A stretch of DNA of 64,000 bases, from contig NZ_CP114040.1 of the NCBI RefSeq assembly GCF_026965555.1, forward strand, positions 682,001 to 746,000. Reading direction: 5' to 3'. The position numbers were made by a program, and so were the translations under genes. Every line of letters starts with the position of its first letter. Positions within the stretch are counted from its first letter, which is position 1. The notes beneath the pieces were generated by a model. The model saw only the letters and a program-made list of their open reading frames with translations, did no database searches and was not told the origin of the DNA. The stretch comes from Nannocystis punicea. GTDB taxonomy: Bacteria > Myxococcota_A > Polyangia > Nannocystales > Nannocystaceae. Positions 14,929 through 23,836 of this stretch are shown piece after piece.

Positions 14929-15833
14929 GTCACCTCGTCCTGGTCGCGCCTGCGTACGTGAGCGCCCGCCGCGTCGACCCGCGCGAGTCGATCGCGGCGT
15001 TCTTCGACGCGCTCGCCACGACGGAGATCGAGCTGTGGTGCGGCCTCCCGCCCGGCCCGTGGTACGAGCGCGTCGTCCCGCTCGCGCCGGGCGAGCTGCT
15101 GGCGCGGACCGGGGAGCTCGCTCCGGGCACCGCGCTCGTGGAGCTGGCGGCGAGCCTCCAGCTCGACGTCGAGGAGCTGTTCGCGTCGGGCTGGGGCCCG
15201 CAGGTCTCCGCGCGGCTGGCGGCGGTGACAGTGACCTCGCACGTCACCGCCGCGACCCCGCAGCTGCCCGCGACGCGTCCCCCGGAGCTGCGGCGAGAGG
15301 CCCGGATCTGCTTTCCCCTGGGCGAGGGGACGATTCGCTCGCACGAGCTGCACGCGCTCCTGCGCGACGACGTCCCGTGGGAGCCGCTCGGCCTCATCGA
15401 CGACGCCATCCCTCACCGTCGCTGGCGCGCCGACGACCCGCGGAGCCTCGCCGCGTACGAGCTGTTGCTCCGGCTCCTCGACCTTCTGGCCGGCGGGAAG
15501 GCCTGCCTGAGGGTCACCGAGCAGATCCCTCCGTACGATGTGCACGAGGTGGGAGCGACGCTGCAGGTCGACTCGTCGTACTCCACCTGTCATGACTGGA
15601 GGCTCGAGCGCGACGGACAGACGCGTCCGCTCGTCGAGGTCCTGTCCCAGCTGCTCGACGCCGGCGACCACGAGGCAGTCGGCCCCGGTCGAGAGTGGAT
15701 CCTCGCAGGGATCGAGGACCGCCCGTTCCTGTGGGCCGAGCTCGTCGAGCAGATCGAGCAATTCGTCGCCACCCGCGTCGGCGCGCCGCCCGGTCTTTTC
15801 GCACGCCTCCGCCGGGCGCCGCGCAAAGCGTGA
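14913..15833 (+). CDS. Hypothetical protein (306 aa)
   Basis: The reading frame has strong coding composition, but I do not recognise a family. It lacks a signal peptide and membrane spans, is mixed alpha/beta by eye, and ends in a basic tail (L-R-R-A-P-R-K-A). The first residues M-S-A-E-T-C-H-L are encoded inside a hairpin repeat element, so the native start may be further in, for example GTG 14959. It begins 4 nt after the nucleotidyltransferase stop and could be the third gene of that transcript, but nothing in the protein supports a shared role. Confidence 0.6.
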   Translation: MSAETCHLVLVAPAYVSARRVDPRESIAAFFDALATTEIELWCGLPPGPWYERVVPLAPGELLARTGELAPGTALVELAASLQLDVEELFASGWGPQVSARLAAVTVTSHVTAATPQLPATRPPELRREARICFPLGEGTIRSHELHALLRDDVPWEPLGLIDDAIPHRRWRADDPRSLAAYELLLRLLDLLAGGKACLRVTEQIPPYDVHEVGATLQVDSSYSTCHDWRLERDGQTRPLVEVLSQLLDAGDHEAVGPGREWILAGIEDRPFLWAELVEQIEQFVATRVGAPPGLFARLRRAPRKA

Positions 15834-15885
15834 GCGATGATTTTTTAAAAAGGAGCAGGACGTGGCGGGTCGTCCGCTCACGTCA

Positions 15886-17157
15886 TCACAGCGCCTCCTG
15901 GAACTCCGCGACCTCCGGGAACTTCGCCTGCAGCTCATTAAAATTGTCGGCCGCGTCGGTGCAGCGGAGCACCGACTCGAGCACCGCCGACGACGCGTAT
16001 TGCCCGATCTCCCAGCTCGTCGCGTCCGGCGTGTACTCGGGGTCGCAGTCGAACAGGAAGCTGGCAAACTGCGCCCCGCAGACGTCGTTGGCCTCGGCGA
16101 CCTGTAAAAAGTCCTGGCCCTGCGAGTTCTTCAGCGAGCACAGGCTCGAGAAGGCGAGGTGGCCGGCGTCGGCGATGCCGATCAGGCGCTTGGGCGCGGG
16201 CGAGTCGGCGAAGCCGGTCTGCTGCTTGTTGAAGGCCACCACCTTGTCGGACAGCGCGCCGAGGATCAGCGTCGACTCGAGCGCGTCGCCGGCCTCGACC
16301 CCGCCGGAGGCCATCGGGATCAGCACGCGGGCGGAGCCGCCGCCGCCGGCGATCGCCCCGCCGCCTGCGCTGTGGCCGGCCATGCCGATCCGCCCGGCGT
16401 CGACGTGATCGGCGATGAACGCGAGGTCGCCCGCCGGAGCGGCGAGCGCCGCCACCATCTGCGCGAGGTCGTCGGCCAGGTGCTGCGGGACCATCGGTAC
16501 GCCGCACAGCGAGCCGAGCAGGTCCTTGAGCCACAGGCCCGGGTGGTCGGCGGCGAGGACGACGAAGCCGCGGCTGGCCCAGTGGACCATGTATTCGAGC
16601 GACTGCGAGCGGAACCCGGCCGTGCCGTGGACGAAGATCACCGCGGGGTAGGGGCCGTGATCGGCGTCGAGCGGGAGGTCCTGCCAGCACTCGCATTCCT
16701 GCCACGGGTTGTCGGCGTCGGACACCTTGTCCTTCTCGGCGTCGGGCAGGCCGGTGCGGATGTCGTAGCGGACCTTCTCCTGCCCGGCCTCGCTGCCGGG
16801 CTCGGCCGGGTACCACACCTCGACGGTGAGGCCGCCGATCGTCACAGTGCGCGCGCCGACCGGCCACGGCCCCGGCAGCGATGTGTCTTTCGGGACAGGC
16901 AAGAACGAGCCGCCGGCGCAGCCGGGGACATCCGCCCCCGCGCCGGTCGTATCATCGCCCGTCGAGGTCCCGGGCTCGGTGGTCGTCGGCGCGGCGGTGG
17001 TGGGCGCGCCGGTCGAGGACGTCGCGTCGGTGTCCGCGGTCGCGGCGGTCTCGCCGCTGGTGGTGGTGGTCGTGTCGGTCGCGGTGGTCGTGCCGCCGGA
17101 GCCGTTACAAGCGACGGTGGAGAGGGTCAGCAGCGCGAGAGCGACGAGGCGACGCAT
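15886..17157 (-). CDS. Alpha/beta hydrolase lipoprotein, PAF-acetylhydrolase/dienelactone-hydrolase-like
   Basis: 423 residues. MRRLVALALLTLSTVAC is a lipoprotein signal (T-V-A-C lipobox), followed by about 60 residues of Thr/Ala/Asp linker. The hydrolase part starts with V-E-V-W-Y-P-A-E-P-G, as in PAF-acetylhydrolase-like bacterial esterases. It continues with FVHGTAGFRS near residue 165 (oxyanion hole), A-A-D-H-P-G, the nucleophile elbow GHSAGGGA near 255, and a His in IADAGHLAFSS near 335. Several Cys in the last 100 residues suggest disulfides. ATG 17157 has GGAG 8 nt upstream. It is probably an exported esterase; the substrate is unknown. Confidence 0.8.
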   Translation of the reverse strand: MRRLVALALLTLSTVACNGSGGTTTATDTTTTTSGETAATADTDATSSTGAPTTAAPTTTEPGTSTGDDTTGAGADVPGCAGGSFLPVPKDTSLPGPWPVGARTVTIGGLTVEVWYPAEPGSEAGQEKVRYDIRTGLPDAEKDKVSDADNPWQECECWQDLPLDADHGPYPAVIFVHGTAGFRSQSLEYMVHWASRGFVVLAADHPGLWLKDLLGSLCGVPMVPQHLADDLAQMVAALAAPAGDLAFIADHVDAGRIGMAGHSAGGGAIAGGGGSARVLIPMASGGVEAGDALESTLILGALSDKVVAFNKQQTGFADSPAPKRLIGIADAGHLAFSSLCSLKNSQGQDFLQVAEANDVCGAQFASFLFDCDPEYTPDATSWEIGQYASSAVLESVLRCTDAADNFNELQAKFPEVAEFQEAL

Positions 17158-17445
17158 CGGGGGACTCCTGGAAACCGCGCGCCACGGCACCACAGAAGGC
17201 GCGTCGCTGTCAACGTGGCATCCAGGCGACAACCTGTCTCCGCGGACAGATCGATTCACACTTCGATCGCCCGAGAATTGCGGCGCAAGTCTCCGCAAGC
17301 GGACCGCGTGATCGCGTGATGAACGCGTCGCAGCGCGTACGAGCGCGCCGACGGGCCGCGCAGCAGGCACATGCGCACAAATGCACTGATGCATGAATCA
17401 GCTTTGCGGTTGATGGTTGGCGGGGCCCCGCGTAACCATCGCGGC

Positions 17446-19854
17446 ATGCGGCTCAAACATAGTCTGTCCACCTCCACGGCCCTGTTGTGCGTGAATCTGT
17501 TCACCGTCGCGTGCAACAACGACGACTCGGCCACCGCGTCGAGCGAGTCCGACAGCGACACCGGGAGCAGCGGGACCCTGGGGTCGACCGGGACGCCGTC
17601 GACCGACAGCTCGCCGACCACGACCGCGTCCCCGGTCACCGATTCGGACTCCGGCGTGCCGACCACCTCCGTGGGTCCGGGCACCGACACCGACACGACG
17701 GCGGGCCCGGGGACCGATACCAATACGAGCACCACCAACCCCGGCACCGACTCGACGACCGCGACGGCGACCGACACGACGACCGCGACGGCGACCGACT
17801 CGACGACCGCGACGGCGACCGACACGACGACCGCGAGCGGCACCGACACGACGACCGCGAGCGGCACCGACACCGAGGGCACCGACACCAACACCACCGG
17901 CAACAACGCGGTGTGCGGCGACGGCGTCGTCGAGGGCGGCGAGGGCTGCGACGACGGCGGCGAGAACGGCCCCGGCAAGGCGTGCAAGGCCGACTGCACC
18001 CCGAACGTGTGCGGCGACGGCGACAAGGGCCCGAACGAGGCGTGCGACGACGGCCCCGACAACGGCAGCCCGGACAGCAGCTGCACGGCCGCGTGCAAGG
18101 CCAACGTGTGCGGCGACGGCATCCTCGGCCCCGGCGAGACCTGCGACGACGGCGCCAACAACGGCGACGACAAGCCGTGCACCAGCGAGTGCGAGCCGAA
18201 CGTGTGCGGCGACGGCAAGGTCGGCCCGGGCGAGGCCTGCGACGACGGCAACGACGACGACATGGACGAGTGCACCAACGCCTGCGCCCTCGCCACCTGC
18301 GGCGACAGCATCGTCGCCGCCACCGAGCAGTGCGACGACGGCAACATGGTCAACACCGACGCCTGCACCGCCTCGTGCACCGCGGCCGCCTGCGGCGACG
18401 GCTTCACCCAGATGGTCAACAGCGAGGTCTGCGACGACGGCGACCAGAACTCCGACCAGAGCGACTGCACCTCGTCGTGCAAGGAGAACGTGTGCGGCGA
18501 CGGCCTCGTCAACACCCTCGGCATGACCCCCGAGCAGTGTGACCTCGGCGCCGGCAACGGCCCCGGCAAGGCCTGCAACGCCAACTGCGAGACCAACGTG
18601 TGCGGCGACGGCGACCCCGGCCCCGGCGAGCAGTGCGACGACGGCAACAACGTCAGCGACGACGGCTGCAGCGCCACCTGTGTGCTCGAGGTCTGCGGCA
18701 ACAGCATCGAGGACGGCGCCGAGCAGTGCGACGACGGCAAGAACGGCAACCAGGACGACGGCTGCACCGACCTGTGCTTGCTGCCGGTCTGCGGCGACGG
18801 CTTCAAGCAGGTCAGCAAGAACGAGCAGTGCGACCTCGGTAACAACAACAGCAACACCGGCGCCTGCACCCTCGTCTGCAAGAACGCCGTGTGCGGCGAC
18901 GGCTTCATCCGCACCGGCGTCGAGCAGTGCGACGACGGCGCCAACAACGGCAACACAAAGGCGTGCAAGGCCAACTGCACCAAGCAGGTGTGCGGCGACG
19001 GCTTCGTCGGCCCCGGCGAGGCGTGCGACGACGGCAACGCCATCAACAACGACACCTGCACCAACGCCTGCAAGCAGGCCACCTGCGGCGACGGCATCAA
19101 GCAGGCCAACGAGCAGTGCGACCTCGGCGCCAACAACAGCAACACCGGCGCCTGCACCCTCGCCTGCCTCCTGCCCAAGTGCGGCGACGGCTTCAAGCAG
19201 AACACCGAGCAGTGCGACGACGGCAACGGCTCGAACACCGACGGCTGCCTCAACACCTGCAAGACCGCCACCTGCGGCGACGGCTTCCTCAAGGCCAGCC
19301 CCGCGCCCGCCGAGCAGTGCGACGACGGCAACGTCGCGAACGGCGACCTCTGCAACGCCAACTGCACCAAGCCGAAGCGCGTGTTCAACACCAGCACCAG
19401 CTGGAACGGCAACCTCGGCGGCATCGCCGGCGCCAAGGCCAAGTGCCAGGCCCGCGCCAACGCGGCCGGCCTCGGCGGCACCTGGGACGCATGGGTCAGC
19501 AACAACACCAGCAACCCCGCCAGCCGCTTCATCAAATCGACCACCCGCTACGCCCTCCTCAACGGCCAGGAGGTCGCCCAGACCTGGGCCGACCTCGTCG
19601 ACGGCACCATCGACACGCCGATCAACATCAACGAGTTCGGCGACATGTCCCCCCAGGCCGACATCTGGACCGGCACGTCCGAGAACGGCACCTCGCTCAA
19701 CGAAGACTGCAGCGGCTGGACCGCCTCCGGCGGCTTCGCAGTGATCGGCTACGAAGGCCGCAACAACGCCATCGACTTCAACTGGAGCGCCAGGTCCGTC
19801 GTGTTCGCGTCGAACTGCTCCACGATGCAGCGGCTGTACTGCTTCGAGCAGTGA
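17446..19854 (+). CDS. Large Cys-rich repeat lipoprotein with C-terminal DUF1554-like domain
   Basis: 802 residues. The signal peptide ends F-T-V-A-C (lipobox). Residues about 25-145 are a Thr/Ser/Asp/Gly linker with near-perfect D-T-T-T-A-T-A-T repeats. Then come 15 tandem copies of the myxobacterial disulfide repeat (CGDG-x-GEQCDDGN-x-C-x3-C, about 32 residues each). The C-terminal 150 residues (G-N-L-G-G-I-A-G-A-K-A-K-C, W-D-A-W-V-S, T-W-A-D-L-V-D-G-T, closing R-L-Y-C-F-E-Q) match the domain that ends the protein at 26106 and resemble DUF1554-type lectin-like domains. It is likely a rigid surface stalk with a distal binding domain. TAACCA 7 nt before ATG 17446 is a weak leaderless-type box. 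Confidence 0.85.
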   Translation: MRLKHSLSTSTALLCVNLFTVACNNDDSATASSESDSDTGSSGTLGSTGTPSTDSSPTTTASPVTDSDSGVPTTSVGPGTDTDTTAGPGTDTNTSTTNPGTDSTTATATDTTTATATDSTTATATDTTTASGTDTTTASGTDTEGTDTNTTGNNAVCGDGVVEGGEGCDDGGENGPGKACKADCTPNVCGDGDKGPNEACDDGPDNGSPDSSCTAACKANVCGDGILGPGETCDDGANNGDDKPCTSECEPNVCGDGKVGPGEACDDGNDDDMDECTNACALATCGDSIVAATEQCDDGNMVNTDACTASCTAAACGDGFTQMVNSEVCDDGDQNSDQSDCTSSCKENVCGDGLVNTLGMTPEQCDLGAGNGPGKACNANCETNVCGDGDPGPGEQCDDGNNVSDDGCSATCVLEVCGNSIEDGAEQCDDGKNGNQDDGCTDLCLLPVCGDGFKQVSKNEQCDLGNNNSNTGACTLVCKNAVCGDGFIRTGVEQCDDGANNGNTKACKANCTKQVCGDGFVGPGEACDDGNAINNDTCTNACKQATCGDGIKQANEQCDLGANNSNTGACTLACLLPKCGDGFKQNTEQCDDGNGSNTDGCLNTCKTATCGDGFLKASPAPAEQCDDGNVANGDLCNANCTKPKRVFNTSTSWNGNLGGIAGAKAKCQARANAAGLGGTWDAWVSNNTSNPASRFIKSTTRYALLNGQEVAQTWADLVDGTIDTPININEFGDMSPQADIWTGTSENGTSLNEDCSGWTASGGFAVIGYEGRNNAIDFNWSARSVVFASNCSTMQRLYCFEQ

Positions 19855-19876
19855 GATTGTCGAGAATTCGCTCTGT

Positions 19877-19906
19877 AATTTCGCCTACTTGGCCGTGGGC
19901 GAAATT
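19877..19906. terminator. Bidirectional hairpin between convergent genes
   Basis: AATTTCGCC (19877-19885) pairs perfectly with GGCGAAATT (19898-19906) across a 12-nt loop. It lies 22 nt after the stop at 19854 and 9 nt after the minus-strand integrase stop, so it can serve both. It is unrelated to the ACATG family. Confidence 0.6.
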
Positions 19907-19915
19907 GCGTCTCCA

Positions 19916-20977
19916 CTATCTCTCCAGCGCGTGGAGCGCACCGGCGCTGCCGCGGCGACGGTCGACGTAGTCGCTCGCCGTCTGAAGATCCTTGTGGCGG
20001 AGGTGGCTGGCGACGGCCGCCACCCCACCACCGCCCTCAGCGATCCGCGTGCCGCACGACTTGCGGAGGACGTGGGTGCCGCGCCAGGGCAAGCCCGCGT
20101 GCTTCACGAGCGCCTTCATCCAGGACTTGATGTGGTGCTCCTGGAAGTGCTTCCCGTGGTTGTCGAGCACGAACGGGCCGGTCTTCGGAAAGCCGCGCAG
20201 CGTGTTGGCGAGACGCGTCGTGAGGCCGACCTCGTCCTCGGTCCTGCCCTTGGGGAGGTCGAGCTTGTCCCGCACGAGGTTGTGACGGATCGTCATCACC
20301 CCTCGCTTGAGATCGACGTCCGTCCACTTGAGCGCGAGGATCTCTCCGCGTCGGAGACCGCCGTCGAGACCGAGCAGGACAGCGACGACGAACATCGGCC
20401 CCATCGCTTGAGCCGCGGCGAGCAGCGCGACCTGCTCCTGGTCGTCGTAGGCGACCGCGGGCTTGCGCTTCCGGCGGGGGATCTCGAAGTCCACCGGAGC
20501 GGCCTTGATCTCCTTCTCCGCGATGGCGCGGTTGAACACCCGGCGGAGGGTCTTGAGCACCTCGCACATGGTGTTGTGCGACTTGCTGACCAGCGACTTC
20601 TTGATCGCGGTGATGTCCTTCGGCGTCACCTCGTCGAGCCGCCGGCGAGCCAGCACCGGCAGCAGGTACAGGCGCAGATGGACGTCGTAGTTCATCAGCG
20701 TGTTGGTCCCGAGCCGGTCGGCCTGGCACAGGTCGAGGAAGGTCTTGGCGAACTCCTCGAACGTCGGGGGCGGCGGCTTCTCGGGCTCGGGCTCAGGCGC
20801 GAGCAGCCGCGTGAGGAGCTCCTGCTCCAGATTCCTGGCCCACCGCTCGACGTTGGTCTTGCCGGTGACAGGCGCCTTGACACGGCTCCTGAGCTCGTCA
20901 CCTCTTGCGTTCCTGACAATGACGTCGACTTCAAATTCATTCTTCCTTCCCTTCCACGGGCGCAGCTTGATCGTCAT
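19916..20977 (-). CDS. Tyrosine recombinase / integrase
   Basis: 353 residues, phage-integrase family, catalysing site-specific integration and excision. An SAM-like core-binding region (about 70-150, F-E-E-F-A-K-T-F-L-D-L) precedes the catalytic domain. The catalytic set is complete: Arg in GLDGGLRRGEIL, a probable Lys in LDLPKGRTEDE, H-x-x-R in THVLRKSCG, His in SHLRHKDLQ, and the Tyr nucleophile in SDYVDRR near the end. GGGAGG 6 nt before ATG 20977 fixes the start; an upstream in-frame ATG at 21016 lacks a site. Start and stop overlap the upstream excisionase-like gene as ATGA, so translation is coupled. The truncated distance to the C-terminus is normal. Confidence 0.92.
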   Translation of the reverse strand: MTIKLRPWKGRKNEFEVDVIVRNARGDELRSRVKAPVTGKTNVERWARNLEQELLTRLLAPEPEPEKPPPPTFEEFAKTFLDLCQADRLGTNTLMNYDVHLRLYLLPVLARRRLDEVTPKDITAIKKSLVSKSHNTMCEVLKTLRRVFNRAIAEKEIKAAPVDFEIPRRKRKPAVAYDDQEQVALLAAAQAMGPMFVVAVLLGLDGGLRRGEILALKWTDVDLKRGVMTIRHNLVRDKLDLPKGRTEDEVGLTTRLANTLRGFPKTGPFVLDNHGKHFQEHHIKSWMKALVKHAGLPWRGTHVLRKSCGTRIAEGGGGVAAVASHLRHKDLQTASDYVDRRRGSAGALHALER

Positions 20978-21150
20978 GACCGACCTCCCGCGCTCGCACT
21001 GTTCGCCGAGATCCATTGTGCGATGATCCGGGGGTCGAAGCGCAAGGTCCGGCCGAGACGCACGCCACCTGGGATCCCGCCACGGGCATGGCGGGCATAG
21101 ACCGCGCCCTTGCTCGTGTGGAGTAGTACGGCGAGCTCTTCGACCGTCAT
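20974..21150 (-). CDS. Excisionase-type helix-turn-helix protein
   Basis: 58 residues reading M-T-V-E-E-L-A-V-L-L-H-T-S-K-G-A-V-Y, then G-G-I-P-G-G-V-R-L-G-R-T-L-R-F-D. This is the MerR-like HTH_17 fold of Xis and AlpA proteins, which bind att DNA and bias recombination toward excision or regulate the integrase. Its stop overlaps the integrase start (ATGA), which supports joint action. The start is uncertain: ATG 21150 is used, while GTG 21189 would add 13 Pro-rich residues, and neither has a clear ribosome-binding site. Confidence 0.75.
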   Translation of the reverse strand: MTVEELAVLLHTSKGAVYARHARGGIPGGVRLGRTLRFDPRIIAQWISANSASAGGRS

Positions 21151-21368
21151 CAGCGGCGGCGGGAGCGGCGGCGCCTCACGCGAACTCACGACGGGTGAAC
21201 AGCGCTCAGGGGCGATCTCAGAGCGCCTGTCCGAATAGACATGTCGTGCTCGAGACGAGCCCCTGCCGCAAGGATCAGAGTTGTACACGGATCCCTCCTG
21301 ATTCGACGGATTGACGCTCGACCGCTGGTTTCCGGGCGAGCAGATGCAGAAGCACGACGACGAGCGGC

Positions 21369-21572
21369 TCAGGGCGCGGACCGCGAGGGCGCCAGCAGCT
21401 TCTCGCGCCACGCGATGAGGGTCTCGCGGTGGAAGATCCAGCGATGGATCGCTCGGACGCACGGGATGTCGCCATCCTTGACCCGGCGGTAGAAGGTCGT
21501 GCGCGAGAACCCGGTGATCTTCATGGCCTCGCTGGACCCGATGTACTCCGGCGGTGTCGTCTCAGCGGGCAT
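21369..21572 (-). CDS. AlpA-like helix-turn-helix protein
   Basis: 67 residues. E-Y-I-G-S-S-E-A-M-K-I-T-G-F-S-R-T-T-F-Y followed by R-V-K-D-G-D-I-P-C-V-R-A-I is an AlpA/Xis-type winged HTH. AAGGAG 7 nt before ATG 21572 decides the start. It overlaps the end of the upstream XRE gene by 11 nt, so the two are co-translated. It is probably a second directionality or regulatory factor for the element. It is more diverged in the wing than the 58-aa protein next to the integrase, so the two are not a recent duplication. Confidence 0.75.
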   Translation of the reverse strand: MPAETTPPEYIGSSEAMKITGFSRTTFYRRVKDGDIPCVRAIHRWIFHRETLIAWREKLLAPSRSAP

Positions 21573-22296
21573 AGGCCTCTCCTTGCTGCTGCGCGCTGCG
21601 ACGCGCGAGTACGAGACCGACGAGGCCCCCGATCGCCGCGCCAGTGAGCAGACCGGCGGCGACGAGACCGGAAGCGCGACGCACGGCCGGATCCTCGACG
21701 AGGACTGCGACACCGAGTGATGCAGCCCCGAGCACACCGCAGCCGAAGACCGCGGCGCGAGGGTCTCTGAACAACTGTGGGAGTAACGTCGCGCCTGCCA
21801 TCGTCACGCCGAAGGCACCGACCTGCTTCCACGCGGCGCCCTCGCTCGCGGGCGAGGCTTCGTCCATCCCCGTCTGGAGCTCGTCTTCGACCTTGCCGTC
21901 GTCGAGGTTGCTCTCGGTCTGCGAGACGACTTCGAGCGGAAAGCCGAGCCCGATAGCGAGGCGGACGATGGTCTCGAGCGTGGGGTTGGCGCTGTCGCCG
22001 AGCAACGCGATGATGTGCCCGCGGGACACGCCGGAGCGCCGCGACAGCTCCTGTTTCGAGACGCCGGTTTGCACCCGCACCTGCTCGAGCAGGTCGAGCA
22101 CGTCGCCGGAGGTGTTCCCGCGAGCGCCGCGGATCTTGCAGTTCGACGCCGCGAGTTCGGCCAGAAGGACCGCGAGGGGCTGTCGGCGCAGGGCTTCCAG
22201 CGCCCGCGCCGTCACCACGTCGATGTCCGGGCGCTCGCCTCGGATCATCCCGCGGACGTACTCCATCAGCGTCTTGAAGCCTTCCTCTCTCATCAT
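21562..22296 (-). CDS. XRE-family regulator with C-terminal membrane segments
   Basis: 244 residues. Residues about 70-125 form a Cro/CI-type HTH (V-S-K-Q-E-L-S-R-R-S-G-V-S-R-G-H-I, then S-A-N-P-T-L-E-T-I-V-R-L-A). The C-terminal 85 residues contain two or three hydrophobic stretches (V-A-A-G-L-L-T-G-A-A-I-G-G-L-V-G-L-V-L-A). A membrane-attached DNA-binding protein is unusual and could sense the envelope or tether the element. GGGAGG 6 nt before ATG 22296 fixes the start. It is divergent from the cargo gene at 22529, and direct repeats in the shared gap (22349-22388) are candidate operators for it. Confidence 0.75.
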   Translation of the reverse strand: MMREEGFKTLMEYVRGMIRGERPDIDVVTARALEALRRQPLAVLLAELAASNCKIRGARGNTSGDVLDLLEQVRVQTGVSKQELSRRSGVSRGHIIALLGDSANPTLETIVRLAIGLGFPLEVVSQTESNLDDGKVEDELQTGMDEASPASEGAAWKQVGAFGVTMAGATLLPQLFRDPRAAVFGCGVLGAASLGVAVLVEDPAVRRASGLVAAGLLTGAAIGGLVGLVLARRSAQQQGEAYAR

Positions 22297-22348
22297 CTCC
22301 AACCTCCCATGTGGTGAGCATAGGACCTCGATCCCCGGGCTACCCGCG

Positions 22349-22388
22349 TCTGCCAGTGTCTATTTTCGCTCGCGGAGCTATCTGCCAG
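22349..22388. promoter_or_regulatory. TCTGCCAG direct repeats, operator candidate
   Basis: TCTGCCAG occurs at 22349-22356 and 22381-22388, 32 bp apart (three helical turns), in the divergent gap between the XRE gene and the cargo gene. A further CAAGCT pair sits at 22432 and 22440. Confidence 0.35.
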
Positions 22389-22528
22389 CCTAATTCCCAA
22401 GAAATCTGCGCGTCAGAGCGCACAGGTAGATCAAGCTGGCAAGCTTGGCCTTGGTGATGCTAGAGTTTCAAGATAGTTGCCAACAACGAGATCTCCGTGT
22501 CTCCGCCCCCTGAAGGAGTGCATCCACG

Positions 22529-23836
22529 ATGCTCGAGATCCAGCAACGGCTCCGCGAGCTCTTCAACTTCCCGACCGCGGAGGAGCCGTTCACGTACTTG
22601 CAGCAGTACTGGCGGCTGTTAACGTCGCAGGCCGTCACCTTCGAGTGGGAACGCCACGGGAGCGATTACTACGCGTGGTGGAAGGACTTCGACATCAAGA
22701 TCGAGTCGGGGCGTGCACGGAGCCGCGAGATGAAGCTCCGGTTCCGCTGGCCGCGTGGTGGCTCCCGCATCGTCGGCCGCGGCGAGCTTCTGGCGCTGCA
22801 GGCTCGCGCGGAGCAAATCTGCCGGAGAGGTGGTCCCCAGGGCGCGCCGTTCGTCACCGAAGACGAGCCTGCTCGACCTGGACGCCCGCAGCGACGGCTC
22901 CACCTGACGGAGTTCAGGAGGATGAAGACCCACGACACCGCGCTCGCGCAGGGGTTCGGCGCCGGCTACGAGGCGCGCGTGCGCCCGCTCGGAGCGGACC
23001 TCCACGGAGACCACGCTCTCTTCCTGGTCAGCCCCACGGGCGCGTTCGTGTTGGTCGGTTTCGGGCCCGACTACAACTTGACGGCGCTAGCGAACTACTG
23101 GCGCGGCAACCTGACCAACGAGTTCTCGAGCGACCTGCACGACGGTGACGAGCCATTCGCCATTCGCGTCCGCGGCGTGCAGCATCGACTCGAGTACGTC
23201 CGGCTCCCGGGACTCGCCGGGTACGTGCATACGCCGCTCGGCGAGGTCTACCTTTGTCTCCTGGGTGACGACGACGTCGCCCTCGTCCTCGTCGGCGATG
23301 ACGGCGCCGCACGGTGCCTGTTCCGAGGGGCAGCGAGCCAGGCGAACGGCCTCGAGCTTCTCCCCGACGAGGTCCCGGTCGTGCTGCTCGAGCGGCCGCG
23401 ACCCTTCACGCCCGAGATGGTCGCCGAGGCGATCGCGCGCCAGCCCAAGCTGGCTCCGGCGATCCGCGACCACCTCGCGGCACTCGTGCGCGCCGCCCGG
23501 GACGAGATCGGCACCGAGTACGCGCGGCACCTGGTCTGGGCGCTCGTGGCAGCGCACGCGCGCGGTCGCAGGACTCCCGTGGTCGGCACGCACACGGAAG
23601 TCTTCGCCTGGGTCCTCGAGCAAGGCGACATGCGGGCCCCGCCGAAGGAGCGCGCCGGCCGTGGCGCGTTGCACTGGCTCGCCGCTCGATCCCCGCTGTT
23701 CGAGCGCGCGGTCGTCAAACGGATCGCGTACTGGAAGAACCACGTGGAGTGGTTCAGCGAACCGAACGCGGCGTGCATCGCTCGACTCGCGACGCGCGCG
23801 GGCAAGGGCCGCGTCGACGACCGCCAGGATCAGTGA
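22529..23836 (+). CDS. Unknown 435-aa cargo protein of the element
   Basis: It starts M-L-E-I-Q-Q-R-L-R-E-L-F-N-F-P-T-A. AAGGAG about 10 nt before ATG 22529 supports the start. The protein is soluble, with a Trp/Tyr-rich N-terminal part (Y-L-Q-Q-Y-W-R-L-L, Y-Y-A-W-W-K-D-F-D), a central beta-rich part and a C-terminal helical Arg/Ala part. I recognise no catalytic motif or family. It is the only clear non-mobility gene of the element, transcribed away from the XRE regulator, so it is a reasonable candidate for a host-benefit or phage-defence function. That is inference from position only. Its stop overlaps the convergent gene by 7 nt. Confidence 0.65.
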   Translation: MLEIQQRLRELFNFPTAEEPFTYLQQYWRLLTSQAVTFEWERHGSDYYAWWKDFDIKIESGRARSREMKLRFRWPRGGSRIVGRGELLALQARAEQICRRGGPQGAPFVTEDEPARPGRPQRRLHLTEFRRMKTHDTALAQGFGAGYEARVRPLGADLHGDHALFLVSPTGAFVLVGFGPDYNLTALANYWRGNLTNEFSSDLHDGDEPFAIRVRGVQHRLEYVRLPGLAGYVHTPLGEVYLCLLGDDDVALVLVGDDGAARCLFRGAASQANGLELLPDEVPVVLLERPRPFTPEMVAEAIARQPKLAPAIRDHLAALVRAARDEIGTEYARHLVWALVAAHARGRRTPVVGTHTEVFAWVLEQGDMRAPPKERAGRGALHWLAARSPLFERAVVKRIAYWKNHVEWFSEPNAACIARLATRAGKGRVDDRQDQ

